Source: Paramecium tetraurelia
Lineage: Eukaryota; Ciliophora; Oligohymenophorea; Peniculida; Parameciidae
Assembly: GCF_000165425.1 (NCBI RefSeq)
Contig: NW_001799629.1
Span: 2,737 to 66,736 of the forward strand
Direction: 5' to 3'
Length of the DNA: 64,000 nt
Shown: positions 35,263-50,455 of the stretch, piece by piece
How positions within the stretch are numbered: the stretch's first letter is position 1
Layout: every line of letters begins with the position of its first letter
Position numbers and translations under genes: made by a program
The notes under the pieces: generated by a model
Databases searched by the model: none
What the model was told of the DNA's origin: nothing
The model's input: only the letters and a program-made list of their open reading frames with translations

Positions 35263-36196
35263 TTAAAATATTAATCAATCTATTCATCCTATTTAGGAAT
35301 CAGTATATTTCATTTATGTGAAACTATTTGAATATTCTTAATCTGAATGAAAGTTAGTTATATAAGAAAGAAAAATAAATACTATATAAAATTAAGTGAT
35401 ATTTAAACATTTATTTTTTAACTTTTTTTTTGTTCCATAATTTCTCATAATTTTATCATAACTAATTGAAATTATCATCTAAACATGCTTAAGTTGAACT
35501 AGAAATGATGTAAATTAGAAAAACTTAAATAGTCTTTATAATTCAATTCTGATAAAATTATAAAAATATGCATTATATATAAAATGTTTTAAAATATATA
35601 TATATTTTTTAATAAAAGGGTTTAATTGAGTAAATCGAGAGAAAATGGAAATATTAATTAAAATTTGATAAGTCATTTTTAAAGTCCCATTTAATATCCT
35701 ACTGTCAAATATTTATAATAAGAATTTGAAATTTTACTAAAAATAATTTGTTGAATCATTTTTTTTAACTCAAGCACATATGAGTATCTGATAAAATGCG
35801 AAATCTAAAAAAGACCCATAGGCTTTAATAATTGATATTAATAAGTTAATAATATGGGATTTCAAAGCATGCAGATCATCCTAATAACTTAGATTAATTC
35901 TGTGTAGATTCATCATTATTAGTACGGTATATGAATGCTATGATAATTAATTTCAATTATTTTGAGTATTTTTATTTTTTAGTTATATATATATCTGATG
36001 AAAGTTTTCTAACTGGAATGAGAATAAGAATTATGGTTTTTCATTTAAGTTTTTGAAATTATGATGTGCTTTACATTTATAATTAAAATTAGCATAACAT
36101 AAAAAAGAAATAAAAATAAATAGTTTGATATCTCCCCAATTTCATAAGTGTTATTATTAGAGTAATACTAATGATAAATAATGTCAAAAATTTTGA
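35263..36196. other. Intergenic, A+T-rich
   Basis: About 930 bp without a recognisable gene; contains the helicase promoter at its left edge and TATATA runs near 35590 and 35980. Confidence 0.4.
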
Positions 36197-36832
36197 TTGA
36201 ATGAACTATAGCAGAGTCCGATTGGTTTTGGGGAGGATGGTATTACAAAAGAAGGGCTTTGTACAGTTGATGTTTCACTTGGACAGGTTGTTATTCTTTT
36301 TCCAGCATCTTCATATATAATCTTAGTTGTTGTCTTTTATTGTAATATTCTTTGTTTCATTTCGAAGCAAGCTTCGTGCTTTAGCAGGTATTATTTAGTT
36401 AGATGTTAACTTTAATTTAACTCATTTTTCAATTGCTCTTTATTTTTCTCGATTTGGCTGGATAAAGTTTGGGTTTAAGCTAAAATATTACAATATTTTA
36501 CCTAGTTTTTCACTTAAAATCAGGATTTACTTTTAATATTCATTTTAAAGAATTTAGTTTTATTGTCTAACTTCATTGATTTGCCTAATGAGTTACTCTT
36601 TTTCATCTTTAAAAGCAGGAGTCCTAGGTTCCGAATCACATGGGCAACCTATATTGTGAAGATTTTGTTCTTCATTCTCTTAGAACAAACTCAGTATTTA
36701 CATTATAGAATAACTCATTACTATTATTTATTTAATTTCATGTCATAAAAATTAATGTGTGTTAAAAGTTAAAAGATATAACCTACTTGTAGAACAAAAA
36801 AACTCGAAGGAGCACAAGGAATAATTATTTGA
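36197..36832 (+). pseudogene. Orphan hydrophobic reading frame, perhaps an ABC-transporter N-terminal fragment
   Basis: A 211-codon frame, open from just after a TGA (36194-36196) to the TGA at 36830-36832, with no ATG near its beginning. It reads EDGITKEGLCTVDVSLGQVV, ILFPASSYIILVVVFYCNIL and further hydrophobic segments around 36420-36720. The pattern of a Gly-Leu-Cys-x-x-Asp element followed by membrane helices recalls the extra N-terminal membrane domain of ABCC-type transporters, but no ABC cassette follows. It is either a 5' fragment of a degraded gene or a protein whose start exon I missed. I cannot confirm the family. Confidence 0.35.
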
Positions 36833-37232
36833 ATGAAGAAATAATTATCACCATTTAATTTTATAAAAACAGTTCTGGCTCCTGGCATAAAACTTTAATA
36901 ACAGAGTTATCAAACTTTTGTTATTTTGATAATAATAAAATTTATTATATAATACAATATTACAATAATATTATGTCAAAAAAGTTACAAAAATAGATTA
37001 CTCCCTAATGTTAATTGGAAGTCTTAGGTAAATTGCATAGACAAAACAAATGGTCTGGATTCTGAATTTCGCAATCAAGTTTATTCAAAATTTGAAAAGC
37101 ATTTTATTTCAATGCAAATACACTTATACTAATATATGTATGTGATATCAAATGTGGATTCATTACTATTATTATTAAGTTTTAGAAATAATTATTAATA
37201 AATTCATATAGATATTATTATTATAAATTTAT
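36833..37232. other. Intergenic, nothing recognised
   Basis: A+T-rich spacer with several ATTATTATT runs, upstream of the IQCH-like gene. Confidence 0.4.
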
Positions 37233-39973
37233 ATGATTAACTCATAATTATTTGATTCAAGGAGAGAAATTGAATAATTTAAATTATAGTTAGGGAAATT
37301 GGAAGGAATAGTTAACATATCCCAGCCAAATTCAAAATAAAATATCATCTTATTGAAATAGTTATAGAATAAAGTGAGTAATTTGGAATAGAATTTAGAA
37401 TAGAAAGTTAATGCAATGTGTTCTAATGTAAAATTGTATTTGATTAAGATTATAATTCCAGACATCTAACCCTAAAAATTGCCAGAGTTAAATGAAATGC
37501 AAAGAAAGAGGGCAGTTTCAACAGATGTGGCGAACCATAGCGTGAACATTGAAAAGAATATATTTTTGCAAGGAAACAAAGCCAGTCGATATTCAAAAAT
37601 GAACAATTTTAGATAGCAATCAATTCTGAATGAATATAACGATGAATCGTTAAAATAGAAGATAGATCTGAGTTTTGAATAATCTTAACAACATCATTAA
37701 ACTTCTTTTCAAATCATTCATAAGCCGTAAAAATAGAGAACTCAAGTATTACTGTTCGATTGTCCTGCACCGAAACCGATGAAGAAAGTGGAAAAAAAAC
37801 AGTTTTAATTTATGATTCAAAAAGGCAAAAGAATTTAGGCTGTTGAACTTTTGGCATTCAAATAGAAGAATTTACAAGAATGGAATCTAATAAATGCGAT
37901 TATATAACGAATGGAATCAATCAATATCAAGTATCAATGTCCAACTTTTTTTGTTGATGGCAGATCAATAATACATTTGATTCATTGCAGAAGAACCATC
38001 ACATTGTCTGATATTGTTAAATGCATATAAAATAAAGACGAGATCATCCCATATTTATTTCCGAGATTGTTTATTGGACAAGATGGGTATGAATTATCAT
38101 TAATAACAGCTTAGAACGAGCAGCTGAGAAAATATAGGCAGCATTTAAAGGCTACATTCAATTTAGGAGATTTTAATAGCTCAAGACATTATACAAAAGC
38201 ACTATATACATCTAAAAGTATTTTCGGAGAAAGCAACAAAAGGAATTGACAAAGTAGAGGGTGTTACAGAGAACAAACTCCATTTATAAGGAATTCCTAT
38301 AAAGATAAACAATGTTTTAGGTATACATCAAATTGATGATAGGATAATTGGAACCAATACAAGTTGTATCCTAGAGTGGAAATACATTTATCATCATTAA
38401 ATTACTCGGAATATTAGAGGTTGACAATGGATAAATTTATTCAAAAGGAGAACTCTTAGATCAGTAGGATTTTTAGAGCAATAGATCCATAAGTAGAAAT
38501 CATATATATCTGTGCATATGAATAAGACAAAGACATCTTAATGTACTATGAAAGAGTAAACATTTATTCTTATGATAGATTTTTGAAATGCATTAAGTGT
38601 CATTTAAAAAAGTTAGGTTTTTAACTCCTGAGAATGCTGATAAATTCAATACACACATGAGTCTATTGTAGAAATTGATCTACTCTCCAAAATGCTTAAA
38701 ATAAATAAGAAAAATAATAGAAAATAAATTAGCCATGGTAATTCCAGGATACCCTTCAAATGAGTTTATTCAACTATGCCATATGTTAAATGTGCCATTG
38801 TATAGTGGATTACCATAGCATCATTTATTGTATTCTAGTTAATCTGGAGCATAAGTGTTGTTTAGTAAATGCAAGATACCAACATCTCCAGGAGCATCAG
38901 AGATTTATGATGAAATAGAGCTTTATAATACTTTAACAGTTTTGATAGTGAAGAATAGGAACACAAGAATTTGGATCTTTAAAATAGATTGTTCTTTTGG
39001 AGGGAGAGGCATAGCTACAATCAATATCAGTACAATTCCTGGATTGAATCAATTATTAAATTGCAACGAACAAGAATTAGATGAAAATACTATTTCTGCT
39101 ATCAAGTATTTCATTAATCATGATCATTTAGGTAAATCATCAAGACTTAATTGCCTCTCAAATTAAAGATTGCTGTAAAGTCTTTGTATTAGTCTTATAA
39201 AGAGTATATTACAGCTTTTTTGACTTCTGGAGGGATAGTAGAAGCATTTCCAATTTAGGATAGATTGAAAATATAAAAAACTTCAATCAGTTTTCATGTT
39301 AGTCCACAATATGAGTTTGAAGAGATATGCACATATGATAGCTTCTCAGCTCATCATTACGTTTAGACTCTGCATTGTAAATTTCAATATTATTTTAAAT
39401 TAAGTGTATCCATCGATTACTTCAACTATGGACAAAAATAAATTTTATGAAGAGATGCTAGTGTTTTTGAAATAAAAGAAAATGTTCGGGTATTTCACTC
39501 TTCATTTGATTTTGTTTGATAATCAATTTTGGGCTATTGGTTTGGACAGTTACTTGAATGTTGCTACCAGTATCAATTACTATTTCAAATGTCTTAATAA
39601 AAAGTAAACTCGATTTTATCTATATTCTCCTTATGTCATTCATCCAGGACTTTAAAAAATATCAATAAAGTAACTGTTTTCAACTTGCAGAATGGATTAG
39701 GTATAATATGAAACAGAATATTAAAGAGGCCAAACTTTCCTATTCACAGACATTCTGCAATCTTGTATGGTGTAGATGATTTCAGTGCATGAGAATATCC
39801 AAAGATGCATTTCGTAATTTGATGAGTAGTTAAAAGTGCTTTTTAAACTTGGAGGGTAGATGAATGTTAATTATGGAGAATCGATCTATGAATCTAGAAA
39901 TGATTCAATTAATATTTTGGATGTTCAGGGAGCTTTAAAAATGCTGAGGAGAAAATTATAAAATTAACAATGA
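37233..39973 (+). CDS. IQCH-like protein with ATP-grasp-like domain
   Basis: About 910 residues. An N-terminal helical part (EIEQFKLQLGKLEGIVNI, EQNLEQKVNAM) and a Gln-rich linker precede a domain with YQCPTFFVDGRSIIHLIHCR, VIPGYPSNEFIQLCHMLNVP, IPTSPGASEIYDEIELYNTL and TRIWIFKIDCSFGGRGIATI. The last looks like the nucleotide-binding centre of an ATP-grasp fold (Lys-x-Asp with a Gly-Gly-x-Gly loop). Then SGGIVEAFPIQDRL and, near the end, LILFDNQFWAIGLDSYLNVA. This order matches what I recall of IQ-motif-containing protein H, a sperm/flagellar protein in animals. At least five one-base frame breaks are needed (near 38222, 38345, 38505, 39150 and 39440), so the exact protein is uncertain. Confidence 0.65.
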
Positions 39974-40070
39974 AAATACATTACTCTTGAAATAAAAACA
40001 ACAAATTAATTATTGTAATTTTAGCATTTAAGAAATCATTTATTATTTATATTTATTCTTTATAAAACCT

Positions 40071-41244
40071 ATGATTTAATATCCTTTCTTCAGTTTGCCA
40101 CCAAAATCTCACCAAACAATACCGAGTGCACCAAGAAAATTATTGAAAGATTAATACGAGTTACTCTAGAGAGACTTGGGACAAGGCACATATGGAAAAG
40201 TAAAATTGGCCATAAACAGAAATAACAATAAGAAATGTGCCATCAAAATAGTATCTATAGCTTTTATTATTCTAGATCTCCAAAAATTACATAAATTAAT
40301 ACAATGCCAAATAACACATCGACAATGAAATCAATTACCTTTAATGTTGTAAACACAAGAACATTGTCGAATTCATAGAGAAGTTTGAGGACAAGGAAAA
40401 TGTCTACATAGTTTTGGAATACTGTTAGAATGGAACTTTGTATGAATTGATTAAAAAGAAGAAGGTCTTCAGTGAAGATGAGGCCTTCTCCTACTTTTAT
40501 TAGATAGCCTAGGCAATACAGTATCTGCATGAAAAAGACATAGTTCATAGAGACATCAAGTCGGACAATGTTTTGTTATAGAATAACACGGTCAAATTAT
40601 GTGATTTTAATTGGTCAATATATTTGCCCAACGGAGGCAAGGCTCAACCTTGCATTTGTGGAACTACTGAGTACATGCCTCCGGAGGTTGTCAAAAAACT
40701 GAAACACGACAAAGGAGTCGATGTGTGGGCCCTTGGGATTTTATTACATGTAAAAATTATGATAGAAAAATAGTATATGCTTCATGGGGAATTGCTTTTT
40801 AAGGCGAAGAGTAAGGAAGAATTGCATGAGAAGATATGCAACAAGTAATTGATAAAATTCAATGAGAACCTGTCTAGTGAGTGTAAATAATTGTTACAGT
40901 AAATGCTTGCTCACACTAAACGATTTAATATTTAGTAAGTCTTGAATTCGGAATGGGTAATTAAAATGCTCACTACTAAAAACATTTCGCATCCCTTGGA
41001 ATTGACTCCCATAAAAAATAGATCCAGTGCTTATGAGTTGACTAAGTTTAGTGTCATTTCAGACTCCACTTGCTTCTCTAGTTCAAAATTCACTACCAAA
41101 TCTTATGATATCGAATCTCCGTTTAAATAATCCAATAATTATGTGAACTAAACGCCTCAGCCTTCGTAACCTCTGAAAGTTAAGAGCACTGCCCTCAATC
41201 AAAATATTACTGCTTTCAGAGTTGAAAAAAGACAATTTGACTGA
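40071..41244 (+). CDS. Ser/Thr protein kinase, Aurora-like, with DFN in place of DFG
   Basis: 374 residues, in frame after introns 40251-40275 (25 nt) and 40750-40773 (24 nt). Kinase landmarks: LGQGTYGKVKLA, CAIKI (catalytic Lys just before the intron), VYIVLEYCQNGTLYELI, HRDIKSDN (catalytic loop intact), LCDFNWSIYLP (usual DFG is DFN), CGTTEYMPPEVV, and VDVWALGILLHYMLHGELLF. The activation segment 'DFxWS...GTTEYMPPE' is close to Aurora kinases, which control mitosis and cilium disassembly. The Gly-to-Asn change is at 40609-40611. A Ser/Thr-rich tail of about 110 residues follows the domain. Another kinase gene starts 73 bp downstream on the same strand. Confidence 0.88.
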
Positions 41245-41317
41245 AAGATCAAGTTTTATTTATTTTTAATGTAATATTATAAATCATTTTTGTTAAAATT
41301 ATTATTTGTATTACAAT

Positions 41318-43009
41318 ATGGAGTATATTGCATACACAGATGCCAAACTTTAGTTTATTGGAACTCGCAAGCACTTCTTTAGGGATAAATAATATTACGT
41401 GAGTGTTTTTGAGGATTATTTTGTCATGGGCATTGTAAATCATTCCACCCTTATAAAATAGACAAGTGATGCGCAATCGCCAAAGTACAAAGTCAACATT
41501 GATCTCAATATTAAATTGAGTTGGGACTTGAAAAAACAGAAAAACAATATAATTATTTAATCTTTTGCTTTTCCATACAACAATTCATACAAGACTCTTT
41601 ATGCTGACCACAACGATTTGATGAAGTAACTTTGATTTAGTATTACTATATCTTTCAGATTCAAAGAGCTTCTTGGTCTCTCAGTAACATACGAAGGCAT
41701 AGGCGATCTCTATATTCCAATTTTATAAATTGGGAAGGGAAGTTCGGCTAAAGTAAACTTCTAAATTAATTCAAGGTGTACAGTGCTCAAAATATTTTGG
41801 ATTAAAACACGTATGCAATAAAGGCTATCGAGAAGTCGTTTTTAAACTAAACGGAAAAAGGACAGGGCTTGGTACTTTAACTCGACTTATGAACTAGGCA
41901 GCTTATAAAATGGAAGTGCGGATTCTCAAAATCCTCTCTCCGTATTCTTAGAGCTTTCTTAATTTAAAGGAGATATACGAAGGAGATCAAACATACTATT
42001 TGGTAACAGATTACTTGGAGGGAGCCAGTCTGAGTGAAGAAATCGAGAGAGCAAAAGTAACATTTAAATTTATTCATAGAATCTCCCTGATCGTAGATTG
42101 CCAATCCAAACTATTAAAATATTAATGTACAAATTATTATCAAATTTAGCATTGCTACATGAAAATAAAGTATTTATTAAACATATAATGCAAGATTATT
42201 CACAGAGATCTCAAACCTGACAATCTGATGTTTGCTAAAAAAAATGACTACTCTTCATTGGTTCTGGTGGACTTCGGATTGGCCACTCTAGAAAATCTTG
42301 AAAAGTATACAAATCAAGAGAATATTAGATTTCTATTTCCCAAATGTGGAACTCCAGGGTACGTGGCTCCAGAAGTTCTTAATTTAAACCCCGAGAATAA
42401 ATACACTACCAAAGTAGATATCTTTAGTAGTGGGTGTATTCTTTATAAATTGTTAACTGGAAAAAGCGTATTTGGAGGCAAAACATTTGATGATGTGTTG
42501 AGATCAAACAAGAAATGCTTCATTGATTTGGATCTTCCTCCTGATCACATTTATTTGACAGATCTTTCTCTTGTAATCAATGCAACCTATAATTGTAGAA
42601 TTTATTGAGTTAATTATTAAACAAAAATGCAAAGTCAAGAATAACTGCTAGATAAGCACTTCGACATCCTTTTTTTGATTAAATCAACGAATAAAGCACT
42701 TAAGTGTTGTCCTCTTTTGCAACCAACATGAAGTTTAGTCATAATGGGAACTTAAATATATAATGTGAAGAATAGATGTCCAAATATGAAATAGAAGAGA
42801 ATCAGGTAAATTGTGAAATGAAGGAAGAGGAATAGAATACTATTTCAATTCCTGCAACAAAACGATGCTCTTTAATGAATGAGTTCCAATCTTCGTCTAG
42901 GTCTCCAACTAAATTGTATTAAAAAGAACCCTCATCTACAATAAGGTGCTTTAAACTGTTTGACTTGGCTAGTCCTAGGGGAGATTCAAATGAAATTGAA
43001 GGTGAATGA
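41318..43009 (+). CDS. Ser/Thr protein kinase with an N-terminal beta-rich (PH-like) domain
   Basis: About 520 residues. The first ~110 residues (HFFRDKQYYVSVFEDYFVMG, KYKVNIDLNIKLSWDLKK) are beta-rich and look like a lipid- or protein-binding PH-type module, a known Paramecium kinase arrangement. The kinase domain follows: IGKGSSAKVYSAQN, YAIKAI, LVTDYLEGASLSEEI, HRDLKPDNLM, VDFGLATLE, CGTPGYVAPEVL, and ITARQALRHPFF at its end. All catalytic residues are present. Introns: 41626-41658 (33 nt, CAG end), 41753-41775, 42057-42079, 42170-42194, 42573-42598. One missing base near 41887 breaks the frame (ATGAAC preceded by TT instead of TTA). A Ser/Glu-rich tail completes it. Confidence 0.87.
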
Positions 43010-43173
43010 AGTGTGAAGTTGAATTTTCTCCAAATAAAAAATACATAAAATATTAATGATTTTGTTAAAATGATGAATTTAATAATTTAATATATTCGCT
43101 CACAAATTAAATTAAAATTCTGAGTATTTAACAAACCTATTGTGCAAATCTATCTTATAATTATTTATTAAAT

Positions 43174-46422
<3,249 letters not shown>

Positions 46423-47259
46423 GAAAATCATATTAAAAATACAAAATAATTTAACATTTAAATTGTCTATAGATCTTCCTATATATAGTATTATTATACT
46501 ATCTATATCAATTCTATTAAGATTCTAGAAAATATTATAGTATTGACAATCGTTATAAAAGGTGATTTATTTATTGATTTTTTTAAATACTTAATTAGAT
46601 TTGAAATATAAATAATAGCGAAATACTTTATCATCTTTTTAAAATTAGCTTAAGGCAGCACAATCAAATACATCTCATCTATTTTCAATACCATGATGAT
46701 TACTTAAATTGCTTTATTTTGGTTTAAATGATAAACCTAATATTAATATATGAAAATCAATTTTACGTTTGCTTTTATAGATATATTTTCATTTATTTTT
46801 AAATTCCTTGTATTGGATTGATATTTTAAAATAATTAGAAAACTTTATATATTGAATTTTAAAAATAAAAAATTGAAAAAGAAGAATATTTTTAATAATG
46901 AAGTGTTGTAAGTGATTTAGATAAATTCTATCATGATGGTTTCATATTAGAGTAAATAAATGCACCACTGTTGTTGATGTGCAAAATATTCAACAGTTTA
47001 TATATATAATTCAATATTATAAGTAATAAAAGTCTGTTTGGTTTAATTCTCTTGAAGGCTTATGACACTTTAAATACTAGGTTTAATTCACACCCTCAGA
47101 ACAATTGATAATCCTCTAAACCTTCATACCATAGAGATTGGCATCATTAAATTTATAACAATAAAATCTTAAATTGAAAAATCTTTTTTAAATATATTAT
47201 TGTAAAAAAGTACTAAATTAAACAGTGCATCAAACTGAAAATAGATCTAAGCCTTAGTT
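46423..47259. other. Intergenic, nothing recognised
   Basis: 837 bp of A+T-rich sequence between two forward genes. A GGTTTAATTC motif occurs twice (about 47040 and 47082) but no larger repeat was found. Confidence 0.4.
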
Positions 47260-48742
47260 ATGAATGGGCTAATTAAGCATTAAAAGTTGCTTAATTTCTT
47301 TGATAAAGAATGTGAGACCATATTCTATTTTAAGGAAAAGGTTTGGAATAATTTGATCACCTATTTTTAATTAATAATATATTATATGCTAATACTATTC
47401 TTTTTTTTCTTGCTAACTGAGCAATAAAGAGATGTTGAATTCAATGATAAATTCTTTTGGACCTCAATAGACAGAGTCAATGATAAGAATATATACAGAA
47501 TAACAAATCTAGAGCAGCCTTATTATTATGTTTAGGTTACATTACTATAACAGGATTTATCTTATTTCCTATTGTTTGATTTAAATTAGATTCCTGAATT
47601 AAATGGGTCTCCAGGTGACTACGTGAGGTATTATTTTAATTAATGAATAAGTTATTATGAAGAGAGAAGAACCAGATTTCTGAAAATCGAACCTAATGGA
47701 AAAATAATTTACATTTCTGCATCCTCTAATAGCACTAGTGGATATTACAATATAACAATTTGGGGTAGCAAGGAGGAGTTTTGTGATAATAATTGTTCAT
47801 ATTATGGTGAATGCACAGTAAGTGTGAGTTCTATAAAAGGATGATGGGTGTGAATGCAACTCTGGTTATATAAGTACTGATTGCCACTAAACGGCAAAGG
47901 AAATTTAGGAGAATTAAACACAGATTAACCTTTTTGGAGATGAGATTTAGTTTATTTATTTGAACACAAATGTTTACGAGTAAATGGATATTAAATTAAG
48001 ATTAAGTGTAATTTATAAGTTGAAAATTAGACTGACAGCCCTTCAGGAATTGAAATTTTCTTTGAGCTCACTAATGCAATAATAATTCCAAACTAAAACT
48101 ACTTAGATGCTGATAGTGTCTTGATCAAATAAAAATTGATTTATGACTCTTAACCATTTGATTTTACAATAAAGAAGAACTCTATTTCTGAATATGATAA
48201 CATTTAGTTTGTTTTTGGAGCTAGATAATTGAATAGTCAATTAAACTCATTAGTAAGCACTCTATTAATAGAACTTTCAACATACAATAGATATGAAAAT
48301 ACAATTTCTATTATTGTTATAATTATAATTGTCATCGTGATATCCGCAGCAGTGATTATTATTATAATTATGTTTTTTGTATGTAAGAACATTAGAAGCA
48401 GAAAAAGACTATTATAATAACAAAGATTGAGAATGGCTAGGTACGGAGAATCGTCTGGAAATTATCAATAAGATTAAATCAACATTTTCGATCATCTATC
48501 TCCAGTTTCAATTAGTGAATTAAATAACTAAGATGATTGCACCATTTGCTTATAAAAATTGAATGATGAACTAGAGGTTAGACAAACATGTTGCCAGTAT
48601 TAAATGATCGTATACATTTAGTCACAATTTCCATTCTTTATGTATAAAAGAGTGGCTTAAAAATAATAAAAAAGAATGTCCTGTCTGCAGATCTAATTTA
48701 GTTCCAAAAGATGGTAACATAAATACAATTCCTCAATAATGA
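47260..48742 (+). CDS. Membrane protein with EGF-like module and C-terminal RING-H2 finger
   Basis: About 470 residues. Near the N-terminus LIIYYMLILFFFLL is a signal anchor; the extracellular/lumenal part contains an EGF-like module (CDNNCSYYGECT, then GCECNSGYISTDC), followed by a second beta-rich region. A strong membrane helix (about 48298-48390, Ile/Val-rich) leads to a cytosolic tail with CTICLQKLN, CCHHNFHSLCIKEWL and CPVC, a proper RING-H2 pattern. This layout (lumenal domain, one helix, RING-H2) matches membrane E3 ubiquitin ligases such as the Goliath group, and EGF-RING membrane proteins are common in ciliates. Introns 47628-47651, 47818-47839 and 48597-48621; the last splits the RING and its removal restores the Cys/His spacing. 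One base is missing near 47985. Confidence 0.82.
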
Positions 48743-48784
48743 CTTAGATCTTTATTTTAAATTAATTTAATCAATTATTCATTA

Positions 48785-49713
48785 ATGAAAATATTAATGA
48801 AAAAAAAAAATTTAGCATCTATTGATCTAAGCACCTCCATGTTTTCCGGCAAGAGCTTGAAAAACAATTATTCCATCTCAAATCCTTCATCGAATCGAAG
48901 TCCTAGTTTGCAGAAGGCCATTAATAGATTAAAATAGGATAGTAGAGTATCCTTAATTGGCATTAGCTCAATTAGCTCAACAAAAGTATCTATTCTACTG
49001 ATATTAAGATTCCTAAACGAAGAGGCTATTATGAAGTCAAAAGTAGTCAAAGCACTTACAGAATAAGTCATCCATATTAAGAGCCAAAAATAAGCCTTGA
49101 TTAGAATGATCACAAAAAGGAAACTATTAGAAAAATCTTTTCTTTATAGGCCTATTGTAAAAGCCAGTCAGCTCTATAACTGGCAGCGTAAAAGTACACA
49201 GTAAAAAGAGCTACCACAGAAAATTCTTAAATCTTTAACTCCCCAAGGCCAAAGTTACTAGATAAATTTAGTAAAGAAATAATAAAATGTAAAACCGAAA
49301 AAGATGTAATAAAGTAAGTTCTAGTAAAAGAAGTAACCAAAAGAATACCAAAAAAATCTAAAGAAATTAATTATGAACTTGATACGATGTTTAAAAATTA
49401 TGAAAAGTACGCTCAATTATGTCTATCTCCAAATTCCTTCGTTAATCAACCAGTCATTTATAATGGATATTTTAAAATATATTCTTAATCATAAAAGGAG
49501 AAGATTGTCTTAGATTAAATTGGAGAAAAGGAAAAATCCCTAAGTGATGAATCAGAAGCATATATGGATTTTATAGAAGAAGTAGATGAAGCTACGATTT
49601 AAAGAGATGTCTATCATAGTCAGTTGAGGAATCCCTTCTTGGATGATAAAATTACTGTCCGCTCAATGAAGTAAGCTGGTTTCTTAAAAAGAAGACCAAT
49701 AGATATTCTATGA
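48785..49713 (+). CDS. Unknown basic protein
   Basis: About 309 residues. Starts MKILMKKKNLASIDLSTS, continues Ser/Asn/Lys-rich, and after a one-base frame break between about 48930 and 48985 runs without interruption to TGA 49711-49713. Segments that look conserved: DIKIPKRRGYYEVKSSQSTY, INYELDTMFKNYEKYAQLCL, and an acidic-to-basic C-terminus (YMDFIEEVDEATIQRDVYHS, then FLKRRPIDIL). No family recognised. Its ATG lies 42 bp after the stop of the RING gene, on the same strand. Confidence 0.6.
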
Positions 49714-50455
49714 TAATTTATATCTAATATCTTTCTTATATAGTGATATAAAAACATATTTGAATATCTGCTTTACTTATATATACTATCTAAAAGATTT
49801 AAAATATCAGAATTCTTCTAAACGTATAAACTTTTGGTTGCTATTCTATTTGAATTTATACTACTTTTGAACTTAGTTTGTTTTTGAATATGGATATTTT
49901 TTGATTATTCATTGATGTTTTTAGATATTATCTGTTACTTAATTCTACAAAATGCATTTTCTTAGTGTTCAATCGGAAACATCACTAAATTCCTCCTTAT
50001 TGTCTTTGGATAAAATTATGAAAATATTAATATATTAAAATTAAAATAACTTTTCTTCTGAAAAGATAGTTTTTATTAAAGAGATTGAAGATAAAATTCA
50101 ATTAGTAAAGTGACAATTGATGATCTTTGCTAGATCTATAAATCATTAATATTCTTAAAGACTTAATTTTGATAAAATTATATTGAATTGTATTCTAATT
50201 ACTTTTATTTAAGCCATTTATGAACGACCCTCTGATAATAATTTAATTGACTCATCCATAATACATTGAATTAAATAGAAAAATATTATTTTAGTTTTTA
50301 ATATTCATATTATCATATATAAACATAATCAGTGCAATTAAATATATTTAGAGCTTCTGGCTTTTTTTACTGATGTTCTCTTTTTTATTGAATGATTGAA
50401 AAGCTAATAAATACTTTTTGAAGTCTTATTTAAGATTTTTCCTTTTTTATTATAA
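49714..50455. other. Intergenic, nothing recognised
   Basis: 742 bp, A+T-rich, between convergent genes. No terminator-like or repeat structure noted. Confidence 0.4.

Noticed and set aside
37229-37465. Reverse 78-codon frame
   Set aside because: Antisense to the N-terminal coding part of the IQCH-like gene, which reads continuously from ATG 37233.
47033-47095. Repeated GGTTTAATTC as a possible regulatory direct repeat
   Set aside because: Only two copies with no conserved spacing or neighbouring signal; expected by chance in A+T-rich DNA.
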